Of a DNA stretch of 64,000 nt, positions 17,801 through 26,683 are shown piece by piece. Where the stretch lies: contig JAIBCI010000040.1 of assembly GCA_019694255.1 (NCBI GenBank), forward strand, positions 1-64,000, written 5' to 3'. The notes beneath the pieces were generated by a model. That model worked only from the letters and a program-made list of their open reading frames with translations. It made no database searches and was not told the origin of the DNA. Source of the DNA: Saprospiraceae bacterium (GTDB lineage Bacteria > Bacteroidota > Bacteroidia > Chitinophagales > Saprospiraceae). Numbering within the stretch: the stretch's first letter is position 1; each line of letters begins with the position of its first letter. Both the position numbers and the translations under genes were made by a program.

Positions 17801-17944
17801 AATGGCTGTAATCCTGCCACTCATAGTGCCGGGGCCCAGTGCACGTGGTTCAATGCCTCCAAAGACTGAAGCATTGATTTTCACCTGAGCTGGAAGAATA
17901 TATACCTGTAAGAAAAGAAGTAGAAAAAGGCAGAGGTTTTTCAT
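14894..17944 (-). CDS. VPS10/sortilin-type beta-propeller protein
   Basis: 1016 residues with signal peptide (MKNLCLFLLLFLQVYILPAQ). Residues about 30-700 hold many BNR/Asp-box repeats (TTNAGASFTSVF, SSDAGANWVKM, STDGGKNWKKI, TTNGGQSWKNV), a ten-bladed sortilin-like propeller. A beta-sandwich follows at about 760-870, and the C-terminal 120 residues are a Lys/Glu-rich coiled coil. No T9SS sorting domain is present, so it is probably periplasmic. Family members are often labelled glycosyl hydrolase without evidence of activity. Its ATG overlaps the stop of a 42-codon ORF (17941-18069). Confidence 0.85.
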   Translation of the reverse strand: MKNLCLFLLLFLQVYILPAQVKINASVFGGIEPRALGPGTMSGRITAIDGNASDSKTLYIGTAGGGVWKTTNAGASFTSVFDKYCQSIGAVAINQKKPEVVYVGTGESNMRNTVSIGNGIYKSSDAGANWVKMGLDSTEHISKILIDTTSGEKIYVAVPGPLWSDSPHRGLYKSEDGGKTWNKILYINERTGVADVCFNPQNPQILYATTWEFRRTPYSFNSGGKGSGLYKSTDGGKNWKKITAGLPQSDYGRIALSISASAPHQLIAIVEAESTGLYISRDGGEHWKSQSATMNVTARPFYFSTIVIDPKDSNRVYRPAFTLSYSDDGGYSFNEVSGDGGWVHSDHHALWIDPNHTNHMYLGTDGGVYISNDRGATFTFCANLPVGQFYHVAVDKAEPYNIYGGLQDNGSWMAPSEKPGGISNGDWKGVYWGDGFWTEPDNSDKNVCYAEYQGGNAARIDLRNLKSYSIQPQKSSKEDKLRWHWNTPLVPGKKNLYMGSQYLFQSTDQGRNWTRISPDLTTNDPAKQKQEESGGLSADNTSAENHCTIFTITESPFDDKTIYVGTDDGNLQITTNGGQSWKNVSKAIAQAGVPAQTWISSIFASSHDPQLIFATLDNHMYGDHQTYVVVSRDGGTSWKRITSPEFTGYAHKIVQDRINPSLYFLGTEMGLFVSIDGGENWFRMKNGFPEYALVRDIRIHPVTDALIIATHGRGIYVYDDIRLFRSLTPELAKQEVFLFHQKEIPLTDGKYGGASPFSGGWNAGNPESMIPIQYYLKERILDGEVKVEILDSTGHLIQNIPASKRKGINKVFWNYRIKPPKVAEGGTKLDFGGFTAPEVLPGIYIAKLTVRNKIVYDTFKMVHKDEDHYTMDDRLLQHEVSMRFYNMHESLAKCVDNLNAEQELIKKNKEKIKSKKNLAIANQYYNELENLRTTLLASKQKSIFADEKKLREQISEAYGTCVSGHQRPSNTVIASADDLSKKVEDAVQQYQQIRNTNRPKLEKAFAAEKIEISTKP

Positions 17945-18069
17945 TGATTAAATGTTTTTTGGTTTTGTAAATGTATGAATGACGAGGTGAATTGGTATTT
18001 GTACCCTGCAATAAGTCTTACAATTAGGCAGGAGGCCATTAACAGTATGAAAGTCACAAACTTTTTCAT
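17941..18069 (-). CDS. Candidate 42-residue membrane peptide or lipoprotein
   Basis: A short frame not previously noted. It starts MKKFVTFILLMASCLIV and ends just as the VPS10-type gene begins, the TGA overlapping that ATG. The N-terminus looks like a signal or membrane segment with a lipobox-like LMASC. After about residue 22 it becomes polar. It may be a real small protein, a translational-coupling leader, or chance. I recognise no family. Confidence 0.35.
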   Translation of the reverse strand: MKKFVTFILLMASCLIVRLIAGYKYQFTSSFIHLQNQKTFNQ

Positions 18070-18185
18070 GAGGAATTCTCAGGGGTCACTTATAATCTAA
18101 TAAACCGATAAAGTATTTTAAGGTACCAAATCAATTGTATCATCATTGAACGTATGTGAGTATATTTTCGAAGTACTTAGCAAAA

Positions 18186-18215
18186 AAAAACCACGACGCA
18201 AATCGTGGTTTTTTA
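18186..18215 (-). terminator. Intrinsic terminator after the LolA-like gene
   Basis: Arms AACCACGA (18189-18196) and TCGTGGTT (18203-18210) with a 6-nt loop; on the minus strand a run of T follows. It lies 20 bases after the stop codon. It is symmetrical and could also act on the plus strand. Confidence 0.82.
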
Positions 18216-18229
18216 TCAATGAACTTAAA

Positions 18230-18934
18230 TTACATGCCTGGTGAGAATTTTGCGGAATCAACGGTACCATTGACAACAATTTTTGTCATTTCGACCGGTC
18301 CACCCATACTGGTAACAGTAAATGGGAAGATAAAACCGCCTTCTACTTCTTTATAATTACCCATATCCACCTGAACTTCGACTTCCTTACCGCCAGCATT
18401 CTGTTTTGCAATTCTGCGAACGGTGTAGAAAGTCTTTGGATCGATTAAATAATAGTGTACGTTGCCTGCCTTGGTGATTAGTTTTAATTTATGGCAGTCG
18501 GTCCCTTCCACGTCATCCATTCCGAGATATTCAACGGTACTTCCTTTTTCTTTGTAGTCCACCAATTCTCCTTCAAGATCCAGCTGGTCCTGAGTCTCTT
18601 TTAGCATATCGGCAGGAACGGCTTCGGGTTTTGTTTGACCCTGGAAAGGCATAAAGGTCCATCCTGAGTCCTTGCGCATGATCATCCACGCATTCATGCC
18701 CATGACACTGAAGTCCGTACGCATTGCCGTGTTTTTGACCATTGACATGCTGATAGGGATTTCCATGCCCTGCGCATTAATCTTCCCTTCCATGACCACG
18801 GACTGAATGGATTTGAGTTTATCCACACCACCCATGGCCTGTATGTTTTTAGTGATGATCTCATCTGCAGTCTGAGCATGAACGCCCATACCCAGAAAGC
18901 TAAATGTTAAAAGTAGTGAAAACAGTTTTTTCAT
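18230..18934 (-). CDS. LolA-like outer-membrane lipoprotein-sorting family protein
   Basis: 234 residues with signal peptide (MKKLFSLLLTFSFLGMGVHA, then QTADE). The mature part has the LolA/LppX-type half-barrel pattern: an opening helix ITKNIQAMGGVDKLKSIQSV, then alternating strands such as YLGMDDVEGTDCHKLKL and YYLIDPKTFYTVRR. It is probably a periplasmic lipid or lipoprotein carrier-like protein. Flanked by its own promoter element (18952-18959) and a terminator (18186-18215), it is monocistronic. True LolA function is unproven; many paralogues of this type exist in Bacteroidota. Confidence 0.78.
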   Translation of the reverse strand: MKKLFSLLLTFSFLGMGVHAQTADEIITKNIQAMGGVDKLKSIQSVVMEGKINAQGMEIPISMSMVKNTAMRTDFSVMGMNAWMIMRKDSGWTFMPFQGQTKPEAVPADMLKETQDQLDLEGELVDYKEKGSTVEYLGMDDVEGTDCHKLKLITKAGNVHYYLIDPKTFYTVRRIAKQNAGGKEVEVQVDMGNYKEVEGGFIFPFTVTSMGGPVEMTKIVVNGTVDSAKFSPGM

Positions 18935-18951
18935 GTAAGTAAAATTTTTCC

Positions 18952-18959
18952 CAAAAATA
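18952..18959 (-). promoter_or_regulatory. Promoter -7 element of the LolA-like gene
   Basis: TATTTTTG on the minus strand matches TAnnTTTG, 17 bases before the start codon at 18934. Confidence 0.5.
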
Positions 18960-19043
18960 AGTCAGTGAAGGGACATCGGTCGGCTCTTTCGCCCAATGGG
19001 GCTAATCTTAGGATTAAATTAATGAACGCTGCGACCAATGGGA

Positions 19044-19766
19044 CTATTTAGCCCACAAATTGTATTTCAAGATGCAATAAAGTGCCCTGAAACCGTCTTT
19101 CCAGTTGATTTTTTTGCCTTCCGCGTAGGTGCGGCCATAATAGCTGATGCCACGCTCATAGATACGAACATCGTGATAACGTGACACTTTGGCAGTTACT
19201 TCCGGTTCAAATCCAAATCTCTTTTCCTTTAATTCAAGAGACTTGAGTATGTCAGCCCTGAACAACTTGTAACAGGTCTCCATGTCCGTCAGGTTGAGAT
19301 TCGTAAACATGTTGGAAACGAAGGTCAGGAACTTGTTGCCGATGGAATGCCAAAAGAATAGGATTCTGTGCGGCTTGCCTCCCATAAAGCGTGAACCAAA
19401 AACCACATCTGCAAATCCCTCCATGACCGGACGTAACAGTTCATTGTATTCCCGCGGATCGTATTCAAGGTCGGCATCCTGGATTAGGATGAAGTCACCG
19501 GTCGCCATCCTTATTCCCTGATGTAAAGCAGCGCCTTTCCCTTGATTGTAGGCCTGTTTGTGGTACAAATAATGTACTTCAGGTCTCTCCGCGAAATAAC
19601 CCAGAATTGCCTCCTCTGAGGCATCAGTTGAACAGTCATTCACCAGAATGATCTCCTTTTGCATCTGGTAGTCAAGTTCGACGGCAATGACCTTGTCAAG
19701 AATCAGATGAATGGTCCTCGCTTCATTATAAACTGGTATAACGACAGATAATTTTTTTGAATTCAA
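19044..19766 (-). CDS. Family 2 glycosyltransferase (dolichyl-phosphate mannosyltransferase-like)
   Basis: 240 residues from a TTG at 19766 ([19 protein letters not shown]). The frame is open to a further TTG at 19811, but the promoter -7 element (19809-19816) overlaps that codon. The GT-A fold is clear: VVIPVYNE, the nucleotide-binding ILVNDCSTD, and the metal-binding [13 protein letters not shown]. There is no C-terminal membrane segment, so it is a DPM1-like soluble form that would transfer a sugar from an NDP donor to polyprenyl phosphate. The acceptor is unknown. Confidence 0.88.
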   Translation of the reverse strand: MNSKKLSVVIPVYNEARTIHLILDKVIAVELDYQMQKEIILVNDCSTDASEEAILGYFAERPEVHYLYHKQAYNQGKGAALHQGIRMATGDFILIQDADLEYDPREYNELLRPVMEGFADVVFGSRFMGGKPHRILFFWHSIGNKFLTFVSNMFTNLNLTDMETCYKLFRADILKSLELKEKRFGFEPEVTAKVSRYHDVRIYERGISYYGRTYAEGKKINWKDGFRALYCILKYNLWAK

Positions 19767-19808
19767 AATTACAGAACTTAAGACATCAAATTTCGTTCCT
19801 TTGAGGTG

Positions 19809-19816
19809 CAAAAGTA
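19809..19816 (-). promoter_or_regulatory. Promoter -7 element of the GT2 gene
   Basis: TACTTTTG on the minus strand. Its overlap with the upstream TTG codon argues for the start at 19766. Confidence 0.55.
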
Positions 19817-19825
19817 TATACTCAG

Positions 19826-20917
19826 ATGAAATTTGAGACAGTAGTAATAGATGAGATTATACAAAATACGCCCGATTCGGTTAGTCTACGCTTTGCGCTG
19901 CCGGCCGATCATCCTCTTCGTCACTATGAGCCAGGTCAGTATCTGACACTCAAATACAATTTTAATGGAGAAGATTTTCTTCGTTGTTACAGCTTTTCGA
20001 CCTTGCCCAATGATCACATGATCGGTATTACAGTCAAGAAGACTCCCCATGGGTTCATCTCGAGAGAAATAGTAGATAAATTCAGGCCTGGTATGGGCGT
20101 CGTGGTGGGAGAAATTCACGGGAAATTCAAAATACCCAATTTAGGATCGACCCGCAGAACGCATTATTTTTTTGCGGCAGGTAGTGGTATTACACCAGTA
20201 TATAGCATGATTCGGCGGGTACTGGAAGATGAACCGATGTCGAGGGTCGTCTTGTTATACAGTAATAAAACCCGTCAGGATATCATCTTTTTTGAGCAAT
20301 TGCAGGAACTGGAACAGCGATATGAGGGACAGTTAAGTGTATTTCACACTTTAACGGGTAACAGGAAGTTTATGGGATTCAGAATGAAACCCAGAACGGA
20401 GGAAGGCTGGAATGGCTGGATAGGTCGCGTGGATGCGCCCATGATTGAGCGGCTCATGCAGGCAGTGAAGGACACCAACAAAAACAAGGAGTATTATATC
20501 TGTGGCCCGGCTTCCTATATCCAAAAAGTCGAACAGGTCTTGACTACTTCAGGAGCTGAGAGCGGACATATTCATAAGGAATACTTTACCATCGCACCGG
20601 CCCAGGGCCAAGGCGCCAGGACAAATCATTCTGCTGATTATTCCGAATCCGTACTTAAGGTAACCCTTCGTGGAAAAACGCAAACCACTGAACTCAAAGC
20701 AGGCGAAAGGATTCTGGATGGGCTCATCCGCCAGGGTTTTGATCCACCCTATTCCTGCAGTAGCGGTGCTTGCGCCAGTTGTATTGCCAAAGTCAATTCA
20801 GGCAAAGTTCAAATGGATTCAGATTTGGCTTTGGACAAGTCCGAGATTGATGATGGATATATTCTGACCTGTCAGGCTAGGTGTCTTACACCGGAAGTTG
20901 AAATCACGTATGACTGA
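19826..20917 (+). CDS. PaaE-like ferredoxin-NADP reductase with fused 2Fe-2S domain
   Basis: 363 residues. An FAD-binding barrel comes first (about 1-105, motif RCYSFSTLP), then an NAD(P)-binding domain (about 110-240, [17 protein letters not shown]), then a plant-type ferredoxin domain (about 270-363) with CSSGACASC and a distal LTC, giving four Cys ligands C-x4-C-x2-C-x(n)-C. This is the layout of PaaE and related oxygenase reductases, which pass electrons from NADPH to a partner oxygenase. No paaABC or other oxygenase gene is nearby, so the partner is unknown. Confidence 0.92.
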   Translation: MKFETVVIDEIIQNTPDSVSLRFALPADHPLRHYEPGQYLTLKYNFNGEDFLRCYSFSTLPNDHMIGITVKKTPHGFISREIVDKFRPGMGVVVGEIHGKFKIPNLGSTRRTHYFFAAGSGITPVYSMIRRVLEDEPMSRVVLLYSNKTRQDIIFFEQLQELEQRYEGQLSVFHTLTGNRKFMGFRMKPRTEEGWNGWIGRVDAPMIERLMQAVKDTNKNKEYYICGPASYIQKVEQVLTTSGAESGHIHKEYFTIAPAQGQGARTNHSADYSESVLKVTLRGKTQTTELKAGERILDGLIRQGFDPPYSCSSGACASCIAKVNSGKVQMDSDLALDKSEIDDGYILTCQARCLTPEVEITYD

Positions 20918-21149
20918 TTATGCCAATATCGTGGTTTTTGCATTTTATTGATTACCGGAAAATTTAGGTAATTAAAGATTCATATTTATAATTTCGGAAT
21001 TTGAAATTACATTTAAAAAATAGAATCTAAAACAATTAAGTAATCATTTAAGCAACCAAGCAAAAATTTAATTATTCAGATCGTAGTTGATCAATTCTCG
21101 CATTAAATAATCTAATAATTTTTAGATTCTGAAAAATGTAATGAAATAA

Positions 21150-21212
21150 TTATCTGGTCTACTAAAATTATTTTAGTAAAGATTGTCAGATAAATGTACT
21201 AATTATTAAAGT
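21150..21212. repeat. Nested and adjacent inverted repeats
   Basis: TACTAAAAT (21160-21168) and ATTTTAGTA (21170-21178) form a perfect 9-bp dyad around one T. Outside it, TTATCTG (21150-21156) pairs with CAGATAA (21187-21193). A second dyad with GTACT and AGTAC arms follows to about 21212. Confidence 0.6.
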
Positions 21213-21303
21213 ACGTGACCTGCAGTTAATATTATAAATTTTTTTCAGAACCAAATAATGATTTTTTCTCTTCAGAATGATACCTTTCAATTTCAACGTA
21301 TTC

Positions 21304-21342
21304 TCTAACTGTCATGAGTGAATTTTTCATTTGACAGTTAGA
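21304..21342. repeat. Perfect 11-bp inverted repeat
   Basis: TCTAACTGTCA (21304-21314) and TGACAGTTAGA (21332-21342) around a 17-nt spacer that can pair further (ATGA with TCAT). An A-run follows on the plus strand, so it is not a plus-strand intrinsic terminator. It may be a protein site or RNA structure. Confidence 0.6.
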
Positions 21343-21623
21343 AAAAAAATTTACTTTAACAGGACATCAGAAAATTATAGCACTTTTTTCTATTTGTAAA
21401 AATCATTATCATTTTGGTTTGCAATGTTTCACCTTGCAGGATCATTGAGAAAAAGCAAAGTATTGGAGGCAGTTTTGAATGTTGTTTGTTTAAATTTAAA
21501 AAGTACATCTTGAAGGTAGGACTTTCTTTTACGAGGAAGAAAGAGTTTTCACTAATGAACTTAAATTGCTTTGTTAACTTTGACCTGTAAATTGAAATAC
21601 TGCGGAATAAGTCACGAAAGGGT

Positions 21624-24600
21624 ATGTGGAATCAAATTGTAAATTTTGGTAGAACCGCAAAATGTTGTGCGGTTTTTATAGTGTTATCTTCAACAACACA
21701 CAGTCAGATCAGCATTAATGAATTCCTGGCTTCCAATGTGGCCAATTTAGCAGATCCCCAGTACAATGAATATTCAGACTGGATTGAACTATACAATGCA
21801 GGTACGGCTTCTGTCAATTTATCCGGCTGGTATGTCTCTGATCAACAGGGATCTGTACCCGGCTGGCGGTTTCCAGCCAACACAATAATCCAGCCAAGGG
21901 GTTTTCTTCTGATTTGGGCGGATGGACGCAATACTGGTTTGCACACAGATTTTAAATTGAGCGCAGGCGGAGAGGAGGTCGTTCTTTATGATGACCAATC
22001 CGTTATGAAGGACGATATCGTATTTGACGCACAAAAACAGGATATCTCCTATGGAAGAAAGACCAATGGGGGCACACCCTGGGGATTGTTTACAAGCCCA
22101 ACGCCGGGAAGTTCGAATAACAACAGCAGGTTTTATTCTTCTTCCGTGGAGCAGGTACCCGTGTTTTCCATTAGTGGCGGATTCTATAACGGACCCGTCA
22201 ACGTGTTATTAGAAGATCTTTATCACAAGGGTACCCTACGTTATACATTGGACGGATCAGAGCCAACTGACAACAGCCCTGTGTTCAGCTTACCACTATC
22301 TATTACAAAAACCACTGTGGTGAGAGCCAGGATGTTTTATACGGATCAGATTCCAGGACCGGTCATCACCAATACCTATTTTATCAACGAACATTTTGAA
22401 GAACGTCGGCTGCCCGTCCTGTCACTTTCTACCAAACCCGATTATTTCTATGGCAAGGACAGCGGTTTGTATGTTCAGAATTTCAAGCCGGACTGGGAAT
22501 ATCCGATCCATGTCGAATTCTATCAGAAAGACGGCATTTTTGGTTTTCATCACGATGCCGGCGTACAGATCGGCGGTCTGAATGCGTGGATACTTCCGCA
22601 GAAACTTCTCAACATATATTCCCGGAAAGTATATGGATCAGGGCATTTTGATTTTCAATTATTCAACACCAATTTTAGAAAACAATATGGAGACTTTATT
22701 CTCAGGTGTTCGGGTAATGACTGGTCAAATACTTTTTTCAGGGACGGCATGATGCAGGGTCTTATCAAGGATTATGCAGATCTCGACGGACAATCTTTCA
22801 GACCGGTCTCTGTATTTATTAACGGGCAATACCTGGGTATGCATAATCTGCGTGAAAAACAGGATGCCGATTATTGTAAGTTTTATCATGGCATTGATCC
22901 GGATAGTCTGGATTATATTGAAAACAATACCGAGATCAAGGAAGGCAATCTCGACCGATACAACCAGATGGTCGCAATGCTCAATACGGGTGTCGTGGCA
23001 GATGAGGCGTTCAACAGGTTGGATTCCATCATGGATACGCATAATTATACAGATTATATTATATCACAGATCTTTACTGCCAACACTTCATGGGGACATA
23101 ATGTATCATGTTTTCGGAATCGGGGCCAAAATGGCCGCTGGCGCTGGCTTCTTCATGATTATGACCGGGGCTTTGATCTTGCCAACGTAGCGGGTATTGG
23201 AATGAGCTGGGCCACGGCAACCAACGGACAAGATTACAGCAACCCGGCCTGGGCTACACTTTTCCTGCGTAAAATGCTGGAAAACAGCGCTTACAGGCAG
23301 TCGTTTATCAGCCGTTTTGCAGATCACCTTTTTGTGACTTACCATCCGTTGACCATCAGTGCCAAAGTGATGTACCATGCGGATCTCATTCGAGGCGAAA
23401 TGCCATATCAGATCGAACGATGGAAAGGGACAACATCATCCTACGGCAATGCGATTCCCACTTTAACGTTCTGGGAAAATGAAGTCAACAAACTCGTGCA
23501 GTACGGACAACAACGCAACACTTTTATGTGGAGTGACCTGAACAGTTTTTTTGGACTTTCTTCTACCACTGGATTAACCGTCAGCCTGAGTAAGCCCCAG
23601 GTTGGATATGTCAAAATACACGAGCTAAAAATTCCATCCTATCCCTGGAGCGGACAGTATTTTCAAAGAAGGGACATCACCCTTACCGCCTTCGCCAAAT
23701 CAGGCTACCAATTTGATCACTGGGAACGTGTCATCACCAGAGATACCATACTGTTGGCTGCTGGCAGCAAGTGGAAATACCGCGACCTTGCTACAGCGCC
23801 GCCATCAGACTGGATAAGTAATGCTTTTAATGACAACACCTGGTCTTCAGGCAATGCCGAACTAGGTTATGGAGACGGAGATGAAGTGACAGTCATCAGT
23901 TATGGAAGCGATGCGAACAACAAAATTCCAAGCTATTATTTCAGAAGTAATTTTAATGTAAAAGATGCTTCATCCGTTTCGGATCTCATACTCCGTATCA
24001 AAGCAGATGATGGCGCAGTGGCTTACATAAATGGCAAAGAAGCCGGACGGATCAATATGCCGGCAGCGCCCATCGTCATCGGTTTTGATACGCTGGCACT
24101 GAGTAGTGTGAGCGGTACAGCCGAGTCCAGCTTTACAGATCTCTCTGTACCAGTATCGTTCCTGAAAAACGGCACCAATCTGATCGCAGTGGAAGTCCAT
24201 CAGGCGAGCAGAAGCAGCTCTGATGTGAGTTTTGATGCAGAAGTAATTGTGCGCACGACCGGTAATTCGACGTTCCTGAGTAATAAGACTTCGTATACCT
24301 TTCAATTGGATTCAAGTCACTGGAATGTCCGAGCTGTTTTTAATCCTGATGGTCATTGTGGTGTTTTGCCAGACAGCATAATAGAAAATACTACACTAAC
24401 CGCATCTTGTTCACCTTATATCGCCAGTGGTAATGTGTTCGTAAAGCAGGGAATTCACCTGGTGGTCGAAAAAGGCGTTGAGATACGTTTCCCGGCAGGA
24501 TCAAGCCTTTACGTCAATGGAGATATTCAGATCAATGGCACACAACTGGATCCGGTGTTGATCAGGGCTATTTCAGATTCTGTACACTGGGGAGGAATTT

Positions 24601-26213
24601 TTCTACAAGAACCAACCGCAGAATGTCAGATGCAATATCTGCGTTTAGTTGGTGCCGGCGCAGGGACAGACAGGACTTATTTTCCAGCTGCAATCAGCGC
24701 ATACCGCGCGACACTCCGAATGGATCATCTGGATCTCACCCAAGTCACAGACAATCCCGTGTTTAGCAGATTTTCACATGTTGAGCTGACCAACTCCAAT
24801 ATTAAAACAAGTGTCACGGGTGATGGTATTAACATCAAACAGGGATATGGTAGAGTTGAAAACTGTATCTTCGAAGGAGGACATGCTGTGGATATGGACG
24901 CGATCGATTATGATGGTGTGCAGGGCGGTATTGTAAGAAACAATATTATACATGACTTCCGGGGAGATAACAATGACGGACTGGATATCGGTGAGCATTG
25001 TGAAAATCTAATGATTGAGAATAATTTTATTTATCACTGTTACGACAAGGGTATATCTGTTGGACAACGATCTTCAGCTACAGTTCGAAATAATGCGATA
25101 GCATATACCAGTATCGGTATTGCACTCAAAGACCAAAGTCCTGTCGTGATTGATCACTGTACGTTTTTTGGCAACCAGCAGGGAATTTCGGCCTATGAAA
25201 AAAATGCAGGATTCCTTGGAGGTACAGGTCAGGTCACCAATTGTATTGTCAGCAATGCATACAATGACGCGTACGTAGCAGATCAGTATTCAGGAATTTC
25301 GCTGAATCATTGTCAATCCGATCTCGATTCATCCGGAGTTACCCAGGGAGACATCATCCTTGATCCACATTTTGTCAATCCAACGTGGTACGATTTTCAT
25401 TTACAAAATAATTCGCAGGCCACCGGAGCGGGCAATGACGGCAAAGACCTTGGCTCCCTTTTTATTCCAGGTTATACCGGACAACCACAGATCCTTATAT
25501 CTGAAATTCTGTACAACGATTCAATGAGCATACTTCCTGAATTTGTTGAATTGTATAATCCGGGTGACAAGAGTATTGATTTAAGCAATTATGTATTGAC
25601 CGAAGCCATTGAATTTACTTTTCCATCCGGCACAAAGCTCAAATCAAAAGAAGCATTGGTTGTAACCGGTAATGCTAATGCATTCAGTGGAGTGCCCTAC
25701 CAGGTATTTGAATGGGAATCCGGCAAACTGCGAAATGAAGGTGAAAGAATAACGTTATTCGATGCAGACGGCCTGCTGGTTGATTTTGTAAAGTATAATA
25801 ATAAAGTGCCTTGGCCGGCAGCGGAGAGTCTAAATGGTTCTTCAATAGCGCTTATCAGAGACAATCTGGATAATCATTTTGGTACCAGCTGGAAGAAAAG
25901 TGAACAACCAGGTGGAACACCCGGTAAATTCAACGATATTACTTTGATTAATCAGAATGAGATCAGCAATTTTCATTTTTATCCACAACCAGCCAGTGAA
26001 CAGGTATTTATGGAGACCGGTGATGAGATGTATGGCGGACAATGGCAGCTGAATTCGCTATTGGGTCAGCCGATTGGTGCTGGAAAAATAAATTCATCCA
26101 GAACAATTATCAACTTAAAAGAACTCGGTGCAGTGGATGGTACTTATGAATTGATCGTCGCTTCCGCTAACGGAATATGGAGAAAACAAAATCTCATCGT
26201 AATAATACTATAA
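21624..26213 (+). CDS. Giant T9SS cargo: lamin-tail, CotH, beta-helix protein
   Basis: 1529 residues with a signal region (to about residue 27). Domains in order: lamin-tail domain (about 28-140, ISINEFLASNVANLADPQYN), chitobiase-C-like beta-sandwich (about 178-254, LRYTLDGSEPTDNSP), CotH kinase-like domain (about 255-640, with NLREKQDADYCKFYHG and WLLHDYDRGFDL), an InlB-type repeat interrupted at about 705-879 by a galactose-binding-like domain, right-handed beta-helix (about 936-1272), second lamin-tail domain (about 1287-1400) and a T9SS sorting domain (about 1449-1529). CotH domains are atypical kinases in spore-coat proteins; lamin-tail domains are found in surface proteins of Bacteroidota. 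Role: a surface protein of unknown target, possibly phosphorylating or binding envelope material. Confidence 0.88.
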   Translation: MWNQIVNFGRTAKCCAVFIVLSSTTHSQISINEFLASNVANLADPQYNEYSDWIELYNAGTASVNLSGWYVSDQQGSVPGWRFPANTIIQPRGFLLIWADGRNTGLHTDFKLSAGGEEVVLYDDQSVMKDDIVFDAQKQDISYGRKTNGGTPWGLFTSPTPGSSNNNSRFYSSSVEQVPVFSISGGFYNGPVNVLLEDLYHKGTLRYTLDGSEPTDNSPVFSLPLSITKTTVVRARMFYTDQIPGPVITNTYFINEHFEERRLPVLSLSTKPDYFYGKDSGLYVQNFKPDWEYPIHVEFYQKDGIFGFHHDAGVQIGGLNAWILPQKLLNIYSRKVYGSGHFDFQLFNTNFRKQYGDFILRCSGNDWSNTFFRDGMMQGLIKDYADLDGQSFRPVSVFINGQYLGMHNLREKQDADYCKFYHGIDPDSLDYIENNTEIKEGNLDRYNQMVAMLNTGVVADEAFNRLDSIMDTHNYTDYIISQIFTANTSWGHNVSCFRNRGQNGRWRWLLHDYDRGFDLANVAGIGMSWATATNGQDYSNPAWATLFLRKMLENSAYRQSFISRFADHLFVTYHPLTISAKVMYHADLIRGEMPYQIERWKGTTSSYGNAIPTLTFWENEVNKLVQYGQQRNTFMWSDLNSFFGLSSTTGLTVSLSKPQVGYVKIHELKIPSYPWSGQYFQRRDITLTAFAKSGYQFDHWERVITRDTILLAAGSKWKYRDLATAPPSDWISNAFNDNTWSSGNAELGYGDGDEVTVISYGSDANNKIPSYYFRSNFNVKDASSVSDLILRIKADDGAVAYINGKEAGRINMPAAPIVIGFDTLALSSVSGTAESSFTDLSVPVSFLKNGTNLIAVEVHQASRSSSDVSFDAEVIVRTTGNSTFLSNKTSYTFQLDSSHWNVRAVFNPDGHCGVLPDSIIENTTLTASCSPYIASGNVFVKQGIHLVVEKGVEIRFPAGSSLYVNGDIQINGTQLDPVLIRAISDSVHWGGIFLQEPTAECQMQYLRLVGAGAGTDRTYFPAAISAYRATLRMDHLDLTQVTDNPVFSRFSHVELTNSNIKTSVTGDGINIKQGYGRVENCIFEGGHAVDMDAIDYDGVQGGIVRNNIIHDFRGDNNDGLDIGEHCENLMIENNFIYHCYDKGISVGQRSSATVRNNAIAYTSIGIALKDQSPVVIDHCTFFGNQQGISAYEKNAGFLGGTGQVTNCIVSNAYNDAYVADQYSGISLNHCQSDLDSSGVTQGDIILDPHFVNPTWYDFHLQNNSQATGAGNDGKDLGSLFIPGYTGQPQILISEILYNDSMSILPEFVELYNPGDKSIDLSNYVLTEAIEFTFPSGTKLKSKEALVVTGNANAFSGVPYQVFEWESGKLRNEGERITLFDADGLLVDFVKYNNKVPWPAAESLNGSSIALIRDNLDNHFGTSWKKSEQPGGTPGKFNDITLINQNEISNFHFYPQPASEQVFMETGDEMYGGQWQLNSLLGQPIGAGKINSSRTIINLKELGAVDGTYELIVASANGIWRKQNLIVIIL

Positions 26214-26265
26214 CACACATCATTTATTTGTATTCAATTTAGCAGGCGTTGAAGAGATTATTCAA

Positions 26266-26601
26266 TTAGTCTGATAAGATATGCCTCGCGATACGAAGAA
26301 TAATTTGATCAGGCAGTGGCTGGTCAAGTGGTAACTGAACAGTCCCTTTTCCGCCTTTGAAAGGCTTTAATAATTCCACAAAATCAGTGTGATTTCGCGG
26401 AGCTGGATAGATGCTGATGTGATCTTTAAAAGCGGCGTAATAAAAACGCTTACGTCCTTTTCTAATACAAGCAATACTGTAGCTGATGCAGTCTTCCCCG
26501 CCGGATATTTCGCTGTGAACAATATCATGGATCTGCTGAAGCAGACTTTGTTGTAATGTATCAAAGCTTGCAAAATATTGCTTTATGGTTGCGGGTTTCA
26601 T
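26266..26601 (-). CDS. DUF1801 domain protein
   Basis: 111 residues, a YdhG/DUF1801 protein. Visible family features are the N-terminal helix pair with LLQQIHDIVHSEI, the GEDCISYSIACIRKGRKRFYYAAFKDHISIYP core, and the C-terminal GTVQLPLDQPLPDQIILRI. A relative in Bacillus is the iron chaperone-like Fra protein, but most members have no proven role. It stands alone on the minus strand. Confidence 0.88.
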   Translation of the reverse strand: MKPATIKQYFASFDTLQQSLLQQIHDIVHSEISGGEDCISYSIACIRKGRKRFYYAAFKDHISIYPAPRNHTDFVELLKPFKGGKGTVQLPLDQPLPDQIILRIARHILSD

Positions 26602-26683
26602 ACAGACGAAGTTAATCCGAATCCCTTAAGCGAATCGATATCGTAAGCATTCAAACTGTAGTTGACTATTCATGACAAATCAA

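Larger units (their letters stand above)
20918..21623. other. AT-rich 0.7-kb intergenic region with hairpins
   Basis: No gene is supported on either strand. It holds two groups of inverted repeats (21150-21212 and 21304-21342, listed separately) and a weak -7 match TAACTTTG at 21575-21582 that could start the message of the CotH/lamin-tail gene. Base composition is much more AT-rich than the neighbours. Confidence 0.5.

Noticed and set aside
19767..19811. Upstream TTG start for the GT2 glycosyltransferase
   Set aside because: A clear TAnnTTTG promoter element overlaps that codon, so the message starts later.
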